Part shown: piece by piece, positions 41,123-51,886 of the stretch | Layout of the letters: every line of letters begins with the position of its first letter | Numbering within the stretch: position 1 is the first letter of the stretch | From: Streptomyces sp. RerS4 | GTDB taxonomy: Bacteria; Actinomycetota; Actinomycetes; Streptomycetales; Streptomycetaceae | Length of the DNA: 64,000 nt | NCBI RefSeq assembly: GCF_023515955.1 | Contig: NZ_CP097322.1 | Coordinates: 1,862,001-1,926,000 of the forward strand | Reading direction: 5' to 3' | The notes under the pieces: generated by a model | The model's database searches: none | What the model was told of the DNA's origin: nothing | The model's input: the letters and a program-made list of their open reading frames with translations, nothing else | Program-made: the position numbers and the translations under genes

Positions 41123-42088
41123 GTGTTGAACCCATTCGCATACCTCGCCGACCGCTGGACCCCGTCACCGCGGACCGTCCGACGGGCGGCCATCGCCGCG
41201 CTCGTGATGAGCGTGCTGATCGTCGTCACCGGCGGCGCGGTGCGGCTGACCGGCTCCGGTCTCGGCTGCGACACCTGGCCCAAGTGCACCGACGACAGCC
41301 TGATCGTGACGCAGGCCCAGGGCTTCCACGGGGCCATCGAGTTCGGCAACCGGATGCTGACCTACGTGCTCTCCGCGGCCGTCGGCGCCTTCATCCTGGC
41401 GGCCCGCTCCGCCAAGCCGTGGCGCCGCTCGCTGACCAGGCTCGGCTGGGTCCAGTTCGCGCTGGTGATGTGCAACGCCGTCCTCGGTGGCATCACCGTC
41501 CTGACGGGGCTCAACCCGTACAGCGTGGCCGGGCACTTCCTGCTCGCCACCGGCCTGATCACCGTCACCACCGTCACCTGGCAGCGCACCCGCGAGGGCG
41601 ACACCGCCCCCCGGCCCCGCGTGCCGGGACCGGTGCGCAAGCTGTCGTGGGCGATGCTCGCCGTCACCTTCGTCCTCATCGCGGCCGGCACCGTCGTGAC
41701 GGGTTCCGGGCCGCACGCCGGCGACCGCAGCGAGATCAAGCGCATGCCGTTCGACTGGGCCACCACCGCCCACGTGCACGCCGTCGCCGCCTGGCTGGTG
41801 TGCGCGCTGGCCGTCGCGATGTGGCTGGTGCTGCGGGTGGTCGACGCCCCCACCGACACCCGGGCGCGCGCCCGTGACCTGCTCATCGTGCTCCTCGCGC
41901 AGGGCGCGATCGGCTACGTCCAGTTCTTCACGCAGCTGCCCGAGCTCCTGGTCGCCGCGCACATGCTGGGCTCCTGCCTGGTGTGGATCTCGGTGCTCCG
42001 CGTGGCCCTGAGCCTGCGCGAGCGTTCGACGGAGCCTCGCGACGACGCCGCGCCGGCCCCGGACGCGGCGCGGCTTTCCACGGTCTGA
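41123..42088 (+). CDS. ctaA: Heme A synthase
   Basis: 321 residues, eight transmembrane helices. It oxidises the methyl group of heme O to the formyl group of heme A. The conserved ligand histidines fall in FHGAIEFGNRMLTY, GHFLLA, AHVHAVAAW and AHMLGSCLV, with the CDTWPKC cysteine pair in the first extracytoplasmic loop. GTG at 41123 follows AGGGG. ctaB lies about 2 kb away on the other strand. Confidence 0.93.
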   Translation: MLNPFAYLADRWTPSPRTVRRAAIAALVMSVLIVVTGGAVRLTGSGLGCDTWPKCTDDSLIVTQAQGFHGAIEFGNRMLTYVLSAAVGAFILAARSAKPWRRSLTRLGWVQFALVMCNAVLGGITVLTGLNPYSVAGHFLLATGLITVTTVTWQRTREGDTAPRPRVPGPVRKLSWAMLAVTFVLIAAGTVVTGSGPHAGDRSEIKRMPFDWATTAHVHAVAAWLVCALAVAMWLVLRVVDAPTDTRARARDLLIVLLAQGAIGYVQFFTQLPELLVAAHMLGSCLVWISVLRVALSLRERSTEPRDDAAPAPDAARLSTV

Positions 42089-42125
42089 CGGCGAGAGGCT
42101 CCGACACCGCCGGGACGGCGGGGCC

Positions 42126-43247
42126 TCAGCTCCGCTCGTCCAGCCGGTAGACGCGCCGGGCGTTGCCCGCCGCGATCATCCCCGCGACGCGGTCCGCGTC
42201 CCGCCACGACCAGGCCCCGTCGGCGACCCAGCCGCCCAGCACCCGCCCCAGCGCCTCACGGAACACCAGGGCTCCGGTCGCGTGCAGTTCGGGCAGGCAT
42301 CGAGCCCCGCTGGAGTACAGCAGCTTCCCGAACGGCGCGAGCTCCAACAGCTCGGCCAGGACCGCGCCGGCCCGCGCCCCCGTCCCCGCCAGGGCGGGCC
42401 CGAGGTCGGCGTGGACGTGCGGGTACGCCGCCGCCAGAGCGGCCGCGTGCCGGTGGTACGGGTACCCGCCCAGCAACACCAGCCGCGCCCCCAACCCGGC
42501 GGTGGCCCGCACGAACCCGGTCAGCGCGTCGGGCCGGGCCCCGCCGGTGTGCAGCTGGAGCGGCAGCCCGGACGAGACGGCGCTCCACAGCAGGTGCCGC
42601 AGGAGTACGGGCTCCCTCAGGGCCCCGCCCCGGGGGCGCCGGGCGAGCCACCGATCGGCCGCGCCCCGCACCTCACCCGGTCCCGGCGGATCGTCGGCGG
42701 CGGCCAACGCGGCCTCGTAGCCGGCCTCGTACCCGGCCTCGACGGCCGTGGCAGGGGCCCCGTAGCCGAAGGCGACGGCCCCGGCGGCGGCGTGGTGGAC
42801 GGCTCCGGCGAGGTTGGCGAGGAAGGCGGCGACGGTGCCGGAGGTGTCGGCGGCCTGTTCGGCGAGCAACTCCAGCCGGACCACCTCGTGGGCCCGCGCC
42901 TGTCCGGCGAGGGCGAGTTCCTTGGGCCCGCCGAGGTCGCCGGGCTCCCCGGTGTCGACGAGGTACTCGCCCACTCCGGAGCCGCGCAGCAACCGCCGGC
43001 CCGTCTCGGCGGCCCCGAGTTCACGCCGCCGGGCCAGGTAGCGGGCGGGCGCGCAGTGCGGTTCCAGGCCGAGCAGGGGCGGGCACCAGCGGCGTACGGC
43101 GAAGCCGGTCTGGGTGTCGAAGAAGGTCGTACCGGCGGCGGGCGGGCCGGCCGAGCGGATCAGCTGGGCCTCGAAGCCGGCGAGGCCCAGCTCCGTACGG
43201 AGCACGCCGTGGCAGTGCTGGTCCACCAGGGGCGGCGTTTCGATCAT
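42126..43247 (-). CDS. Amidohydrolase-family protein (type 2)
   Basis: 373 residues. VDQHCHG holds His11 and His13 of a metal site, QLHTGG (near 234) and DLGPA/KLLYSSGA toward the C-terminus fit amidohydrolase_2 TIM barrels. Relatives occur next to glutamine-synthetase-like genes, but none is here. Substrate unknown. ATG 43247 (MIETPPLVDQHCHG) puts the motif at the usual distance from the start. Confidence 0.85.
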   Translation of the reverse strand: MIETPPLVDQHCHGVLRTELGLAGFEAQLIRSAGPPAAGTTFFDTQTGFAVRRWCPPLLGLEPHCAPARYLARRRELGAAETGRRLLRGSGVGEYLVDTGEPGDLGGPKELALAGQARAHEVVRLELLAEQAADTSGTVAAFLANLAGAVHHAAAGAVAFGYGAPATAVEAGYEAGYEAALAAADDPPGPGEVRGAADRWLARRPRGGALREPVLLRHLLWSAVSSGLPLQLHTGGARPDALTGFVRATAGLGARLVLLGGYPYHRHAAALAAAYPHVHADLGPALAGTGARAGAVLAELLELAPFGKLLYSSGARCLPELHATGALVFREALGRVLGGWVADGAWSWRDADRVAGMIAAGNARRVYRLDERS

Positions 43248-43507
43248 CCGGGCATCCCGTTGCGGACGTGAGGAAGGGGCTTCCACACGTCCTAACGGGT
43301 GAGCGGGGTGCGAGGTGTTGCTCGCGCTGTTGACCGAGTGCTCCCGGCCCCCGAACCCTTGACCGCAGCTCGCACGGGCGAGTGAGCCGAAGGGGCGCGC
43401 CGGGGGAACAGGGCCGCGCGCGCGGAGGAAACCGCGAGGAACGAGCGGTTTTCGAGCACGCACGGACCTGTGAGCCCGGCAAAGGCGCCCCGGAGGCGAA
43501 CCGAGCC

Positions 43508-43867
43508 TCAGACAGTGGGGTTCGCGGGGCCGCCCAGCTGGATGCCCGCCATGCGGGTCCATTCGTAGGGGCCCGTCTTGACCCGGGCGGCGAACTCGCC
43601 GTCGAACTCCTCGTGGAGCGTCAGCCCGGCCTTCTCGGCGGCGAGCCGGCCCACGGCGTAGGTCGGGGCGACGAGGTCGCCCCAGCCTCCGTCGGTGCCG
43701 ACGAGCACGATGCGCGTGCCCGCCTGGCCCATGTGCGCGAGCTGCCCCTCGGCGCCGCCGTGCTGCTTGGCGAACGCGCCGATCTGCCGGGCCAGCCTCG
43801 CGGCCTTGCGGTCCTGCTTCTTGTCTGCGGTGTCAGCGGTGTCTGTGGTCTCCGCGGTCTCTGCCAT
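43508..43867 (-). CDS. Hypothetical protein, 119 aa
   Basis: Acidic Thr/Ala/Asp-rich N-terminus (ETAETTDTADTADKKQ), then a basic helix (RKAARLARQIGAFAKQHGG) and a compact C-terminal part (GTRIVLVGTDGGWGDLVAPTYAVGRLAAEKAGLTLHEEF). I do not recognise a family, though the pattern is of a conserved Streptomyces protein. It lies directly upstream of ctaB's stop on the same strand (24 bases). Confidence 0.7.
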   Translation of the reverse strand: MAETAETTDTADTADKKQDRKAARLARQIGAFAKQHGGAEGQLAHMGQAGTRIVLVGTDGGWGDLVAPTYAVGRLAAEKAGLTLHEEFDGEFAARVKTGPYEWTRMAGIQLGGPANPTV

Positions 43868-43891
43868 ACCTGGCATGCTACCGGCGAGTAA

Positions 43892-44833
43892 TCAGCGGAG
43901 GAAGGGATCCACGGCGACGGCGACGAAGAGGAGCGACACATAGGTGATCGACCAGTGGAACAGTCGCATCTCCTTGAGCTTCGCGCCCGTCACCCCGGCC
44001 TTGGCCCGCGCGTTCAGCGCGTGCGCCTCCCACAGCCACCACCCGCCGGCCACCAGCGCGACCGAGGTGTAGAACCAGCCCGTGTAGCCGAGCGGCGTGA
44101 GCAGCAGCGACACGGCGACCATCACCCAGCTGTAGGCGACGATCTGCCGGGCCACGACCTTGTTGCCCGCCACGACCGGCAGCATCGGCACGCCGACCCG
44201 CGCGTAGTCGTCGGCCACCTTCATCGACAGCGGCCAGTAGTGCGGCGGCGTCCAGAAGAAGATGACGAGGAAGAGGATGACGGCGGCCCAGGAGACCTCG
44301 TTCTTCACCGCCGACCAGCCGATGAGCACCGGCAGGCAGCCGGCGATGCCGCCCCAGACGATGTTCTGCGCGGTGCGGCGCTTCAACAGCATCGTGTAGA
44401 CGACGACATAGAAGAGGAGCGCGCCGAGCGACAGCGCGGCGGACAGCCAGTTGACGAGGAAGCCGAAGAACAGGGTGGAGATCACGCCGAGCGAGATGCC
44501 GAAGACCAGGCACTCGCGCGGGCTCACCATGCCCGTCACCAGCGGCCGCTGCGACGTACGGGCCATCAGCGCGTCGATGTCGCGGTCGATGTACATGTTC
44601 AGCGCGTTCGCACCACCGGCCGACAGGTAGCCGCCGAAGCACGTGGCGAGGACGAGCCACAGCGACGGCACGCCCTGTTCGGCCAGGAACATCACCGGCA
44701 CTGTGGTGATCAGCAGAAGTTCGATGATCCGCGGCTTGGTCAAAGCCACGAAAGCCATGATCCGGGCCCCGAACGGCCGGTGACCGGGGCTCGTCCCGAG
44801 CACCCCCGCTGGACGGGATTCGACGGCCGTCAC
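43892..44833 (-). CDS. ctaB: Protoheme IX farnesyltransferase (heme O synthase)
   Basis: 313 residues, UbiA-family prenyltransferase with about nine membrane helices. It adds a farnesyl group to heme B to give heme O. Active-site aspartates lie in [20 protein letters not shown] (Asn79, Asp83, Asp87) and in the second loop DNDYARVG-like region [13 protein letters not shown] 44833 has AGGGG upstream; a TTG at 44860 is a weaker start. Confidence 0.92.
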   Translation of the reverse strand: MTAVESRPAGVLGTSPGHRPFGARIMAFVALTKPRIIELLLITTVPVMFLAEQGVPSLWLVLATCFGGYLSAGGANALNMYIDRDIDALMARTSQRPLVTGMVSPRECLVFGISLGVISTLFFGFLVNWLSAALSLGALLFYVVVYTMLLKRRTAQNIVWGGIAGCLPVLIGWSAVKNEVSWAAVILFLVIFFWTPPHYWPLSMKVADDYARVGVPMLPVVAGNKVVARQIVAYSWVMVAVSLLLTPLGYTGWFYTSVALVAGGWWLWEAHALNARAKAGVTGAKLKEMRLFHWSITYVSLLFVAVAVDPFLR

Positions 44834-45154
44834 GCACACCCCTGAGAGAGAATCCAGCAAGCTCCGACAGGGCCCTTCCAGTGGATGAAGGCCCCGTTGA
44901 GGCTTGCGCGTACCACGCCACTGTAGACGTACCTCTTACCTCGCCCCGCGCGGGGGTCGCCTCGTGTTGGGCCGATCGGACCGGACGGTCACAGATGAAA
45001 CCGGACCCGCCCAGATGAACACGAGGCTTCGACCCGGCGACGCACTACCGGCACTCGAATAGCCCCACGCCCTGGCGGGGGTAGGCTCGGAATCGCGCCG
45101 GTGTCACCGTTCGTCACCGGGAAAACAACATGTGGAGAGGAGCCCTGACCAACG
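44834..45154. other. Divergent intergenic region between ctaB and tkt
   Basis: 321 bases with no convincing gene. TAGGCT at 45082-45087 is a possible tkt -10 box, 68 bases before the GTG. GTGGAGAGGAG (45130-45140) is the tkt ribosome-site region. Minus-strand open frame 44989-45324 is noise over tkt. Confidence 0.5.
45082..45087 (+). promoter_or_regulatory. Possible tkt -10 box
   Basis: TAGGCT fits the TAnnnT -10 consensus of the Streptomyces housekeeping sigma factor. No confident -35 hexamer at 16-19 bases. Confidence 0.35.
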
Positions 45155-47251
45155 GTGAGCACCAAGCCGACCACCACAGAGCTCGAGTGGACCGAACTGG
45201 ACCAGCGGGCCGTCGACACCGCCCGTATCCTGGCCGCCGACGCGGTCCAGAAGGTCGGGAACGGCCACCCGGGTACGGCGATGAGCCTGGCCCCCGCCGC
45301 GTACACCCTTTTCCAGAAGGTCATGCGGCACGACCCGGCGGACCCGCAGTGGGTCGGCCGTGACCGTTTCGTGCTCTCCGCAGGGCACTCGTCCCTGACC
45401 CTCTACACGCAGCTCTACCTCGGCGGCTTCGGCCTGGAGCTGGACGACCTCAAGGCGTTCCGCACCTGGGGCTCGAAGACCCCCGGCCACCCGGAGTACG
45501 GCCACACGGCCGGCGTCGAGACCACCACCGGCCCCCTCGGCCAGGGTGTGGCGAACGCGGTGGGCATGGCCATGGCCGCCCGCTACGAGCGCGGCCTGTT
45601 CGACCCGGAGGCCGCCCCGGGCACCTCCCCGTTCGACCACATGGTCTACGCGATCGCGGGCGACGGCTGCCTCCAGGAGGGCATCTCCCACGAGGCGTCC
45701 GCGCTGGCCGGTCACCAGAAGCTCGGCAACCTGGTCCTGCTCTGGGACGACAACCACATCTCCATCGAGGGTGACACGGAGACGGCCGTCTCCGAGGACA
45801 CCATGAAGCGCTACGAGGCGTACGGCTGGCACGTCCAGCGCGTCGAGCAGCAGGAGAACGGCGACCTCGACCCGAAGGCCCTCTACGCGGCCCTCCAGGC
45901 GGCCAAGGCCGAGACCGGCCGGCCGTCCTTCATCGCGGCCCGCTCGATCATCGCCTGGCCGGCCCCGCACGCCCAGGGCACCGAGGCCTCCCACGGTTCG
46001 GCCCTCGGCGACGACGAGGTCGCCGCGACCAAGCGCGTGCTCGGCTTCGACCCGGAGCGGACCTTCGAGGTCTCCGACGAGGTCATCGCGCACACCCGCG
46101 CCCTCGGCGACCGCGGCCGCGACGCCCGCGCCGCCTGGGAGAAGGACTTCTCCGCCTGGCGCACGGCCAACCCGCAGCGCGCCGCCGAGTTCGACCGCAT
46201 CGAGGCCAACGAGCTGCCCGAGGGCTGGGAGGACAAGCTCCCCGTCTTCGAGCCCGGCAAGGGCGTCGCCACCCGCGCCGCGTCCGGCAAGGTGCTGGCG
46301 GCGCTCGGCGCCGTCATCCCGGAGCTGTGGGGCGGCTCGGCCGACCTGGCCGGCTCCAACAACACGACCATCGACAAGAACTCCTCGTTCCTGCCGGTGG
46401 GCAACCCGCTGCCGGAGGCCGACCCGTACGGCCGCACCATCCACTTCGGCATCCGCGAGCACGCCATGGCCGCGGCCATGAACGGCATCGCGCTGCACGG
46501 CCACACCCGCATCTACGGCGGCACCTTCCTGGTGTTCTCCGACTACATGCGCAACGCCGTCCGCCTCTCCGCTCTGATGCACCTGCCGGTGACGTACGTG
46601 TGGACGCACGACTCCATCGGCCTCGGCGAGGACGGCCCGACCCACCAGCCGGTCGAGCACGTCGCCGCGCTGCGCGCCATCCCGGGTCTGAACGTGGTCC
46701 GCCCGGCCGACGCGAACGAGACCGCCGTCGCCTGGCGCGAGATCCTGCGCCGCCACACCAAGGTGTTCGGCAAGGGCGCCCCGCACGGTCTGGCGCTCAC
46801 CCGCCAGGGCGTGCCGACCTACGAGCGCAACGAGGACGCCGCCAAGGGCGGGTACGTGCTCTTCGAGGCCGAGGGCGGCGAGGCGCAGGTCGTGCTCATC
46901 GGCACCGGTTCCGAGGTCCAGCTCGCCGTCGCCGCGCGCGAGGCGCTGCAGGCCGAGGGCGTTCCCGCCCGGGTCGTCTCGATGCCGTCCGTCGAGTGGT
47001 TCGAGGAGCAGGACCAGGAGTACAAGGACAGCGTCCTGCCGCCCTCCGTCAAGGCGCGAGTCGCGGTCGAGGCGGGCATCGGCCTGACCTGGCACCGTTA
47101 CGTCGGCGACGCGGGCCGGATCGTGTCGCTGGAGCACTTCGGCGCTTCCGCCGACGGCGCGGTCCTGTACCGCGAGTTCGGCATCACCGCGGAGGCCGTG
47201 ACCGCGGCGGCCAAGGAATCCCTCGCCGCCGTCGCCGCCGACGCGCGCTGA
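45155..47251 (+). CDS. tkt: Transketolase
   Basis: 698 residues, full length. Thiamine-diphosphate enzyme moving two-carbon units in the pentose phosphate pathway. The cofactor-binding [25 protein letters not shown] motif (about 167-191), catalytic His regions ([29 protein letters not shown]) and the [15 protein letters not shown] pyrimidine-side Glu are present. GTG start at 45155. It heads tkt-tal-zwf-opcA. Confidence 0.96.
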   Translation: MSTKPTTTELEWTELDQRAVDTARILAADAVQKVGNGHPGTAMSLAPAAYTLFQKVMRHDPADPQWVGRDRFVLSAGHSSLTLYTQLYLGGFGLELDDLKAFRTWGSKTPGHPEYGHTAGVETTTGPLGQGVANAVGMAMAARYERGLFDPEAAPGTSPFDHMVYAIAGDGCLQEGISHEASALAGHQKLGNLVLLWDDNHISIEGDTETAVSEDTMKRYEAYGWHVQRVEQQENGDLDPKALYAALQAAKAETGRPSFIAARSIIAWPAPHAQGTEASHGSALGDDEVAATKRVLGFDPERTFEVSDEVIAHTRALGDRGRDARAAWEKDFSAWRTANPQRAAEFDRIEANELPEGWEDKLPVFEPGKGVATRAASGKVLAALGAVIPELWGGSADLAGSNNTTIDKNSSFLPVGNPLPEADPYGRTIHFGIREHAMAAAMNGIALHGHTRIYGGTFLVFSDYMRNAVRLSALMHLPVTYVWTHDSIGLGEDGPTHQPVEHVAALRAIPGLNVVRPADANETAVAWREILRRHTKVFGKGAPHGLALTRQGVPTYERNEDAAKGGYVLFEAEGGEAQVVLIGTGSEVQLAVAAREALQAEGVPARVVSMPSVEWFEEQDQEYKDSVLPPSVKARVAVEAGIGLTWHRYVGDAGRIVSLEHFGASADGAVLYREFGITAEAVTAAAKESLAAVAADAR

Positions 47252-47286
47252 CACCGGCTACAAGAACAGTAGGAGATGCAAATCCC

Positions 47287-48405
47287 ATGACAGACGCACT
47301 CAAGCGCCTCTCGGACGAGGGCGTGGCGATCTGGCTGGACGACCTGTCCCGCAAGCGCATCACGTCCGGCAACCTGGCCGAGCTGATCGACCAGCAGCAC
47401 GTCGTCGGTGTCACCACCAACCCCTCGATCTTCCAGAAGGCGATCAGCAGCGGTGACGGTTACGAGCAGCAGCTCGCCGACCTCGCCGCCCGCAAGGTCA
47501 CCGTGGACGAGGCGATCCGGATGATCACCACGGCGGACGTCCGTGACGCCGCCGACATCCTGCGTCCGGTCTACGACTCGACCGACGGCCAGGACGGCCG
47601 CGTGTCGATCGAGGTCGACCCGCGTCTGGCGCACGAGACCGCGGCGACCATCGCCGAGGCCAAGCAGCTCGCGTGGCTGGTGGACCGCCCGAACACGCTC
47701 ATCAAGATCCCGGCGACGAAGGCCGGCCTGCCGGCCATCACCGAGGTCATCGGCAGGGGCATCAGCGTCAACGTCACGCTGATCTTCTCGCTGGAGCGCT
47801 ACCGCGCGGTCATGGACGCCTACCTGGCGGGCCTGGAGAAGGCGAAGGCCGCCGGCCTGGACCTCTCCAAGATCCACTCGGTGGCCTCCTTCTTCGTGTC
47901 CCGCGTGGACAGCGAGATCGACAAGCGTCTGGACACCATCGGTACCGACGAGGCCAAGGCCCTGAAGGGCAAGGCGGCCCTCGCCAACGCCCGTCTGGCC
48001 TACGAGGCTTACGAAGAGGTGTTCGGCGGCGAGCGCTGGGCGGCCCTGGACAAGGCGCAGGCCAACAAGCAGCGTCCGCTGTGGGCCTCGACCGGCGTCA
48101 AGGACCCGGCCTACAAGGACACCCTGTACGTGGTGGACCTGGTCGCCCCCGGCACCGTCAACACGATGCCCGAGGCCACCCTTGAGGCCACCGCCGACCA
48201 CGGCGAGGTCACGGGCGACACCATCCGCGGCACCTACGAGCAGGCGCGCGCCGAGCTCGACGCGGTCGCGAAGCTGGGCATCTCGTACGACGATGTGGTG
48301 CAGCTGCTCGAAGACGAAGGCGTCGAGAAGTTCGAGGCGTCGTGGAACGACCTGCTGAAGTCGACCGAGGCGGAGCTGACGCGCCTCGCCCCCGCGGAGG
48401 ACTGA
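47287..48405 (+). CDS. tal: Transaldolase
   Basis: 372 residues, the longer actinobacterial/cyanobacterial-type transaldolase. Early [17 protein letters not shown] and GVTTNPS loops, [16 protein letters not shown] with the Schiff-base lysine region, and [14 protein letters not shown] are present. Follows tkt by 35 bases; followed by zwf after 5 bases. Confidence 0.95.
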   Translation: MTDALKRLSDEGVAIWLDDLSRKRITSGNLAELIDQQHVVGVTTNPSIFQKAISSGDGYEQQLADLAARKVTVDEAIRMITTADVRDAADILRPVYDSTDGQDGRVSIEVDPRLAHETAATIAEAKQLAWLVDRPNTLIKIPATKAGLPAITEVIGRGISVNVTLIFSLERYRAVMDAYLAGLEKAKAAGLDLSKIHSVASFFVSRVDSEIDKRLDTIGTDEAKALKGKAALANARLAYEAYEEVFGGERWAALDKAQANKQRPLWASTGVKDPAYKDTLYVVDLVAPGTVNTMPEATLEATADHGEVTGDTIRGTYEQARAELDAVAKLGISYDDVVQLLEDEGVEKFEASWNDLLKSTEAELTRLAPAED

Positions 48406-48410
48406 GTATT

Positions 48411-49937
48411 TTGTCGGTGAACGGAGCGAACCCGCTTCGTGACGCACAGGACCGGCGGCTCCCGCGCATCGCGGGGCCGTCCGGCCTGGTCATTTTCGGC
48501 GTTACGGGTGACCTGTCGCGCAAGAAGCTGATGCCCGCCGTCTACGACCTCGCCAACCGCGGCCTGCTGCCGCCGGGTTTCTCGCTGATCGGCTTCGCCC
48601 GACGCGAGTGGCAGGACGAGGACTTCGCCAAGGAGGTGCACGACGCGGTCAAGGAACACGCGCGCACCCCCTTCCGTGAGGAGGTCTGGCAGCAGCTGGT
48701 GCAGGGCTGCCGCTTCGTCCAGGGCGATTTCGACGACGACGCGGCCTTCGAGACGCTGAAGTCGACGATCGAGGAACTCGACAAGGCCCAGGGCACGGGC
48801 GGCAACTTCGCCTTCTACCTGTCGGTCCCGCCGAAGTTCTTCCCCAAGGTGGTCCAGCAGCTCAAGGACCACGGTCTGGCCCAGAAGGAGGGCTCCTGGC
48901 GGCGTGCCGTCATCGAGAAGCCCTTCGGTCACGACCTCAAGAGCGCCGAGGAACTCAACAAGGTCGTCCACGAGGTCTTCCCCCGTGACGAGGTCTTCCG
49001 GATCGACCACTACCTCGGCAAGGAGACCGTCCAGAACATCCTGGCGCTCCGCTTCGCCAACACCATGTTCGAGCCGATCTGGAACCGGTCCTACGTGGAC
49101 CACGTACAGATCACCATGGCGGAGGACATCGGCATCGGCGGTCGCGCCGGCTACTACGACGGCATCGGCGCCGCCCGCGACGTCATCCAGAACCACCTGC
49201 TCCAGCTGCTCGCGCTGACGGCGATGGAGGAGCCCGGCTCCTTCCACCCCAAGGCGCTGGTGGCGGAGAAGCTCAAGGTGCTCACCGCCGTCGAGCTCCC
49301 CGAGGACCTGGGCAAGCACACCGTGCGCGGCCAGTACTCGGCGGCCTGGCAGGGCGGCGAGAAGGTCGTCGGGTACCTCGAAGAGGACGGCATCGACCCC
49401 AAGTCGAAGACCGACACCTACGCGGCCATCCGCCTGGAGATCAACAACCGCCGCTGGGCGGGCGTCCCGTTCTACCTGCGCACGGGCAAGCGCCTGGGCC
49501 GTCGGGTGACCGAGATCGCGGTGGTCTTCAAGCGGGCGCCGTACCTGCCGTTCGAGTCGGGCGCGACCGAGGAGCTGGGGCAGAACGCCCTGGTCATCCG
49601 GGTCCAGCCGGACGAGGGCGTGACGGTCCGCTTCGGCTCCAAGGTCCCGGGCACCTCCATGGAGGTCCGGGACGTCACGATGGACTTCGCGTACGGCGAG
49701 TCCTTCACGGAGTCCAGCCCCGAGGCCTACGAGCGGCTCATCCTCGACGTCCTCCTCGGCGACGCGAACCTCTTCCCGCGTCACCAGGAAGTGGAGCTCT
49801 CCTGGAACATCCTCGACCCGATCGAGGAGTACTGGGACAAGCACGGCAAGCCCGCGCAGTACCCGGCGGGCACCTGGGGGCCGGTCGAGGCGGACGAGAT
49901 GCTCGCACGAGACGGACGGAGCTGGCGCCGGCCATGA
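48411..49937 (+). CDS. zwf: Glucose-6-phosphate 1-dehydrogenase
   Basis: 508 residues. NADP-binding GVTGDLSRKKL (30-40) and catalytic RIDHYLGKE with His200 and Lys204. Oxidises glucose 6-phosphate to 6-phosphogluconolactone, producing NADPH. The start is TTG 48411 with GGAGG (48396-48400) overlapping the tal end; GTG at 48417 is an alternative. Its last four bases overlap opcA (ATGA). Confidence 0.95.
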   Translation: MSVNGANPLRDAQDRRLPRIAGPSGLVIFGVTGDLSRKKLMPAVYDLANRGLLPPGFSLIGFARREWQDEDFAKEVHDAVKEHARTPFREEVWQQLVQGCRFVQGDFDDDAAFETLKSTIEELDKAQGTGGNFAFYLSVPPKFFPKVVQQLKDHGLAQKEGSWRRAVIEKPFGHDLKSAEELNKVVHEVFPRDEVFRIDHYLGKETVQNILALRFANTMFEPIWNRSYVDHVQITMAEDIGIGGRAGYYDGIGAARDVIQNHLLQLLALTAMEEPGSFHPKALVAEKLKVLTAVELPEDLGKHTVRGQYSAAWQGGEKVVGYLEEDGIDPKSKTDTYAAIRLEINNRRWAGVPFYLRTGKRLGRRVTEIAVVFKRAPYLPFESGATEELGQNALVIRVQPDEGVTVRFGSKVPGTSMEVRDVTMDFAYGESFTESSPEAYERLILDVLLGDANLFPRHQEVELSWNILDPIEEYWDKHGKPAQYPAGTWGPVEADEMLARDGRSWRRP

Positions 49938-50980
49938 AGATCGACCTCACGGAGACCACCTCCAGCAAGATCAACGCCGCGTTGGTGCAGGCGCGCCGGG
50001 ACATCGGCACGCCGGCCATCGGCATGGTCCTCACGCTGGTGATCGTGACCGACGAGGAGAACGCGTACGACGCGCTCAAATCGGCGAACGACGCGTCCCA
50101 CGAACACCCTTCGCGGATCGTCGTCGTGGTCAAGCGGGTCAGCCGCTCACCGCGCAGCCGCCGCGAGGCCCGACTCGACGCGGAGATCCGCGTCGGGGCG
50201 GATTCCGGCACCGGCGAAACGGTCGTGCTGCGCCTGCACGGCGAACTGGTCGACCACGCCCAGTCGGTGGTTCTCCCGCTCCTGCTGCCCGACGCCCCCG
50301 TGGTCGTCTGGTGGCCGGAGGGCGCCCCCGCGGACCTGGCGGGCGACCCGCTGGGCGCGCTGGGGCAGCGCCGGATCACGGACACGTACTCCCTGGAGCA
50401 CCCGATCGGCGCGCTCGCCGCGCGGGCGGAGGCGTACGCGCCGGGTGACACGGACCTGTCCTGGACGCGGATCACCCCGTGGCGCTCGATGCTGGCGGCC
50501 GCGCTGGACCAGCAGACGGTGTCGGTGGTCTCCGCGACCGTGGAGGGCGAGGCCGAGAACCCGAGCTGCGAGCTGCTGGCCATGTGGCTGGCGGACCGGC
50601 TCGGGGTCCCCGTCGAGCGCACCCTGTCGGGCGGTCCGGGCCTCACGTCGGTCCGACTGTCCACCAAGGACGGGGAGATCGTCCTGGACCGCGCCGACGG
50701 CTCGCTGGCGACGCTGTGCATGCCGGGGCAGCCGGACCGTGCGGTGGCGCTCAAGCGCCGTGACACGGCCGAGTTGCTGGCGGAGGAGCTGCGCCGGCTG
50801 GACCCGGACAACACGTACGAGGCCTCGCTGAAGTTCGGCGTGGCGAAGCTGGCGGCCGAGGCCCCGGCCAAGCCGAAGGTGGACGCCATGGCCTCCCCGG
50901 AGACGGTGACCGGCCCGAAGGCCGACACCCCGGCCCCGAAGCCGCCGACCAAGCCGACGAAGAAGGCTCCGGCCAAGTAG
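49934..50980 (+). CDS. opcA: OpcA, glucose-6-phosphate dehydrogenase assembly protein
   Basis: 348 residues. OpcA activates/assembles Zwf in actinobacteria and cyanobacteria, and always follows zwf. Visible segments: ALVQARRDIGTPAIGMVLTLVIV and LLLPDAPVVVWWPEGAPADLAGDPLG. The last 35 residues form a Lys/Pro/Ala-rich disordered tail (KPPTKPTKKAPAK). ATGA overlap with zwf. Confidence 0.94.
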   Translation: MKIDLTETTSSKINAALVQARRDIGTPAIGMVLTLVIVTDEENAYDALKSANDASHEHPSRIVVVVKRVSRSPRSRREARLDAEIRVGADSGTGETVVLRLHGELVDHAQSVVLPLLLPDAPVVVWWPEGAPADLAGDPLGALGQRRITDTYSLEHPIGALAARAEAYAPGDTDLSWTRITPWRSMLAAALDQQTVSVVSATVEGEAENPSCELLAMWLADRLGVPVERTLSGGPGLTSVRLSTKDGEIVLDRADGSLATLCMPGQPDRAVALKRRDTAELLAEELRRLDPDNTYEASLKFGVAKLAAEAPAKPKVDAMASPETVTGPKADTPAPKPPTKPTKKAPAK

Positions 50981-50989
50981 GCCCAGGCC

Positions 50990-51014
50990 GCTGCGGGGAG
51001 GGGCTCCCCGCAGC
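50990..51014 (+). terminator. Hairpin between opcA and pgl
   Basis: GCTGCGGGGAG (50990-51000), loop GGG, CTCCCCGCAGC (51004-51014), perfect 11-bp stem. It starts 10 bases after the opcA stop and may reduce read-through into pgl. Confidence 0.65.
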
Positions 51015-51053
51015 GGCGCCCACACCCCCGCACTACCGACAAGGCGGCAGCAC

Positions 51054-51842
51054 ATGGGTATGACGACTCCCCAGGTCGTCGTCCACCGGGACAAGGAGCT
51101 GATGGCGCAGGCCGCGGCCGCCCGGCTCATCACGAAGATCGTGGACGCGCAGGCCGCCCGCGGCAGCGCCTCCGTCGTCCTGACCGGCGGTCGCAACGGC
51201 AACGGCCTGCTCGCGGCCCTCGCCGCCGCCCCCGCCCGCGACGCGGTCGACTGGGCGCGGCTCGACCTGTGGTGGGGCGACGAGCGCTACGTCCCCGCCG
51301 ACGACCCCGAGCGCAACCACGTACAGGCCCGCGAGGCCCTCCTCGACTCCGTTCCGGTGGACCCGGCGCGCGTGCACGTGATGCCCGCCTCCGACGGCCC
51401 GCACGGCGCGGACGTGGACGCCGCGGCGGCCGGGTACGCCGCCGAGCTGGCCCGCGCGGCCGGCCCCGAGGACCACGGCCCGGTGCCGCGTTTCGACGTG
51501 CTGATGCTGGGCGTCGGCCCGGACACGCACGTGGCCTCGCTGTTCCCCGAGCACCCGGCCTCGCGGGAGACGGAGCGCACCGTCGTGGGCGTCCACGGCG
51601 CCCCGAAGCCCCCGCCCACCCGGGTCTCGCTCACCCTTCCGGCGATCCGCGCGGCCCGCGAGGTGTGGTTGCTGGCGGCCGGTGAGGACAAGGCCGGCGC
51701 GGTGGCCATCGCACTGGGCGGCGCGGGCGCGGTCCAGGCCCCGGCGGCCGCCGCCTACGGCCGCAGCCGCACGCTGTGGCTGCTGGACCGCGCGGCCGCG
51801 GCCAAGCTGCCGTCCGGGCTGTACCCGCCGGCGTCCTCCTGA
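51054..51842 (+). CDS. pgl: 6-phosphogluconolactonase
   Basis: 262 residues, DevB/Pgl fold related to glucosamine-6-phosphate isomerase. Family motifs WWGDERYVPADDPERNH and DVLMLGVGPDTHVASLFPEHP are present. Hydrolyses the lactone made by Zwf. ATG 51054 with a second in-frame ATG at 51060. Confidence 0.95.
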   Translation: MGMTTPQVVVHRDKELMAQAAAARLITKIVDAQAARGSASVVLTGGRNGNGLLAALAAAPARDAVDWARLDLWWGDERYVPADDPERNHVQAREALLDSVPVDPARVHVMPASDGPHGADVDAAAAGYAAELARAAGPEDHGPVPRFDVLMLGVGPDTHVASLFPEHPASRETERTVVGVHGAPKPPPTRVSLTLPAIRAAREVWLLAAGEDKAGAVAIALGGAGAVQAPAAAAYGRSRTLWLLDRAAAAKLPSGLYPPASS

Positions 51843-51886
51843 TCCGGAGCGGCACGACCCGTAGGCGGGGCGACCCCTACAAACGT

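Noticed and set aside
38902-41349. A long minus-strand open frame opposite the ABC permease and the gene at 39952
   Set aside because: Repetitive Gly/Gln/Arg composition and no ribosome site; the opposite strand holds recognisable genes.
44989-45324. Minus-strand frame opposite the start of tkt
   Set aside because: Overlaps the N-terminus of transketolase and shows no domain.
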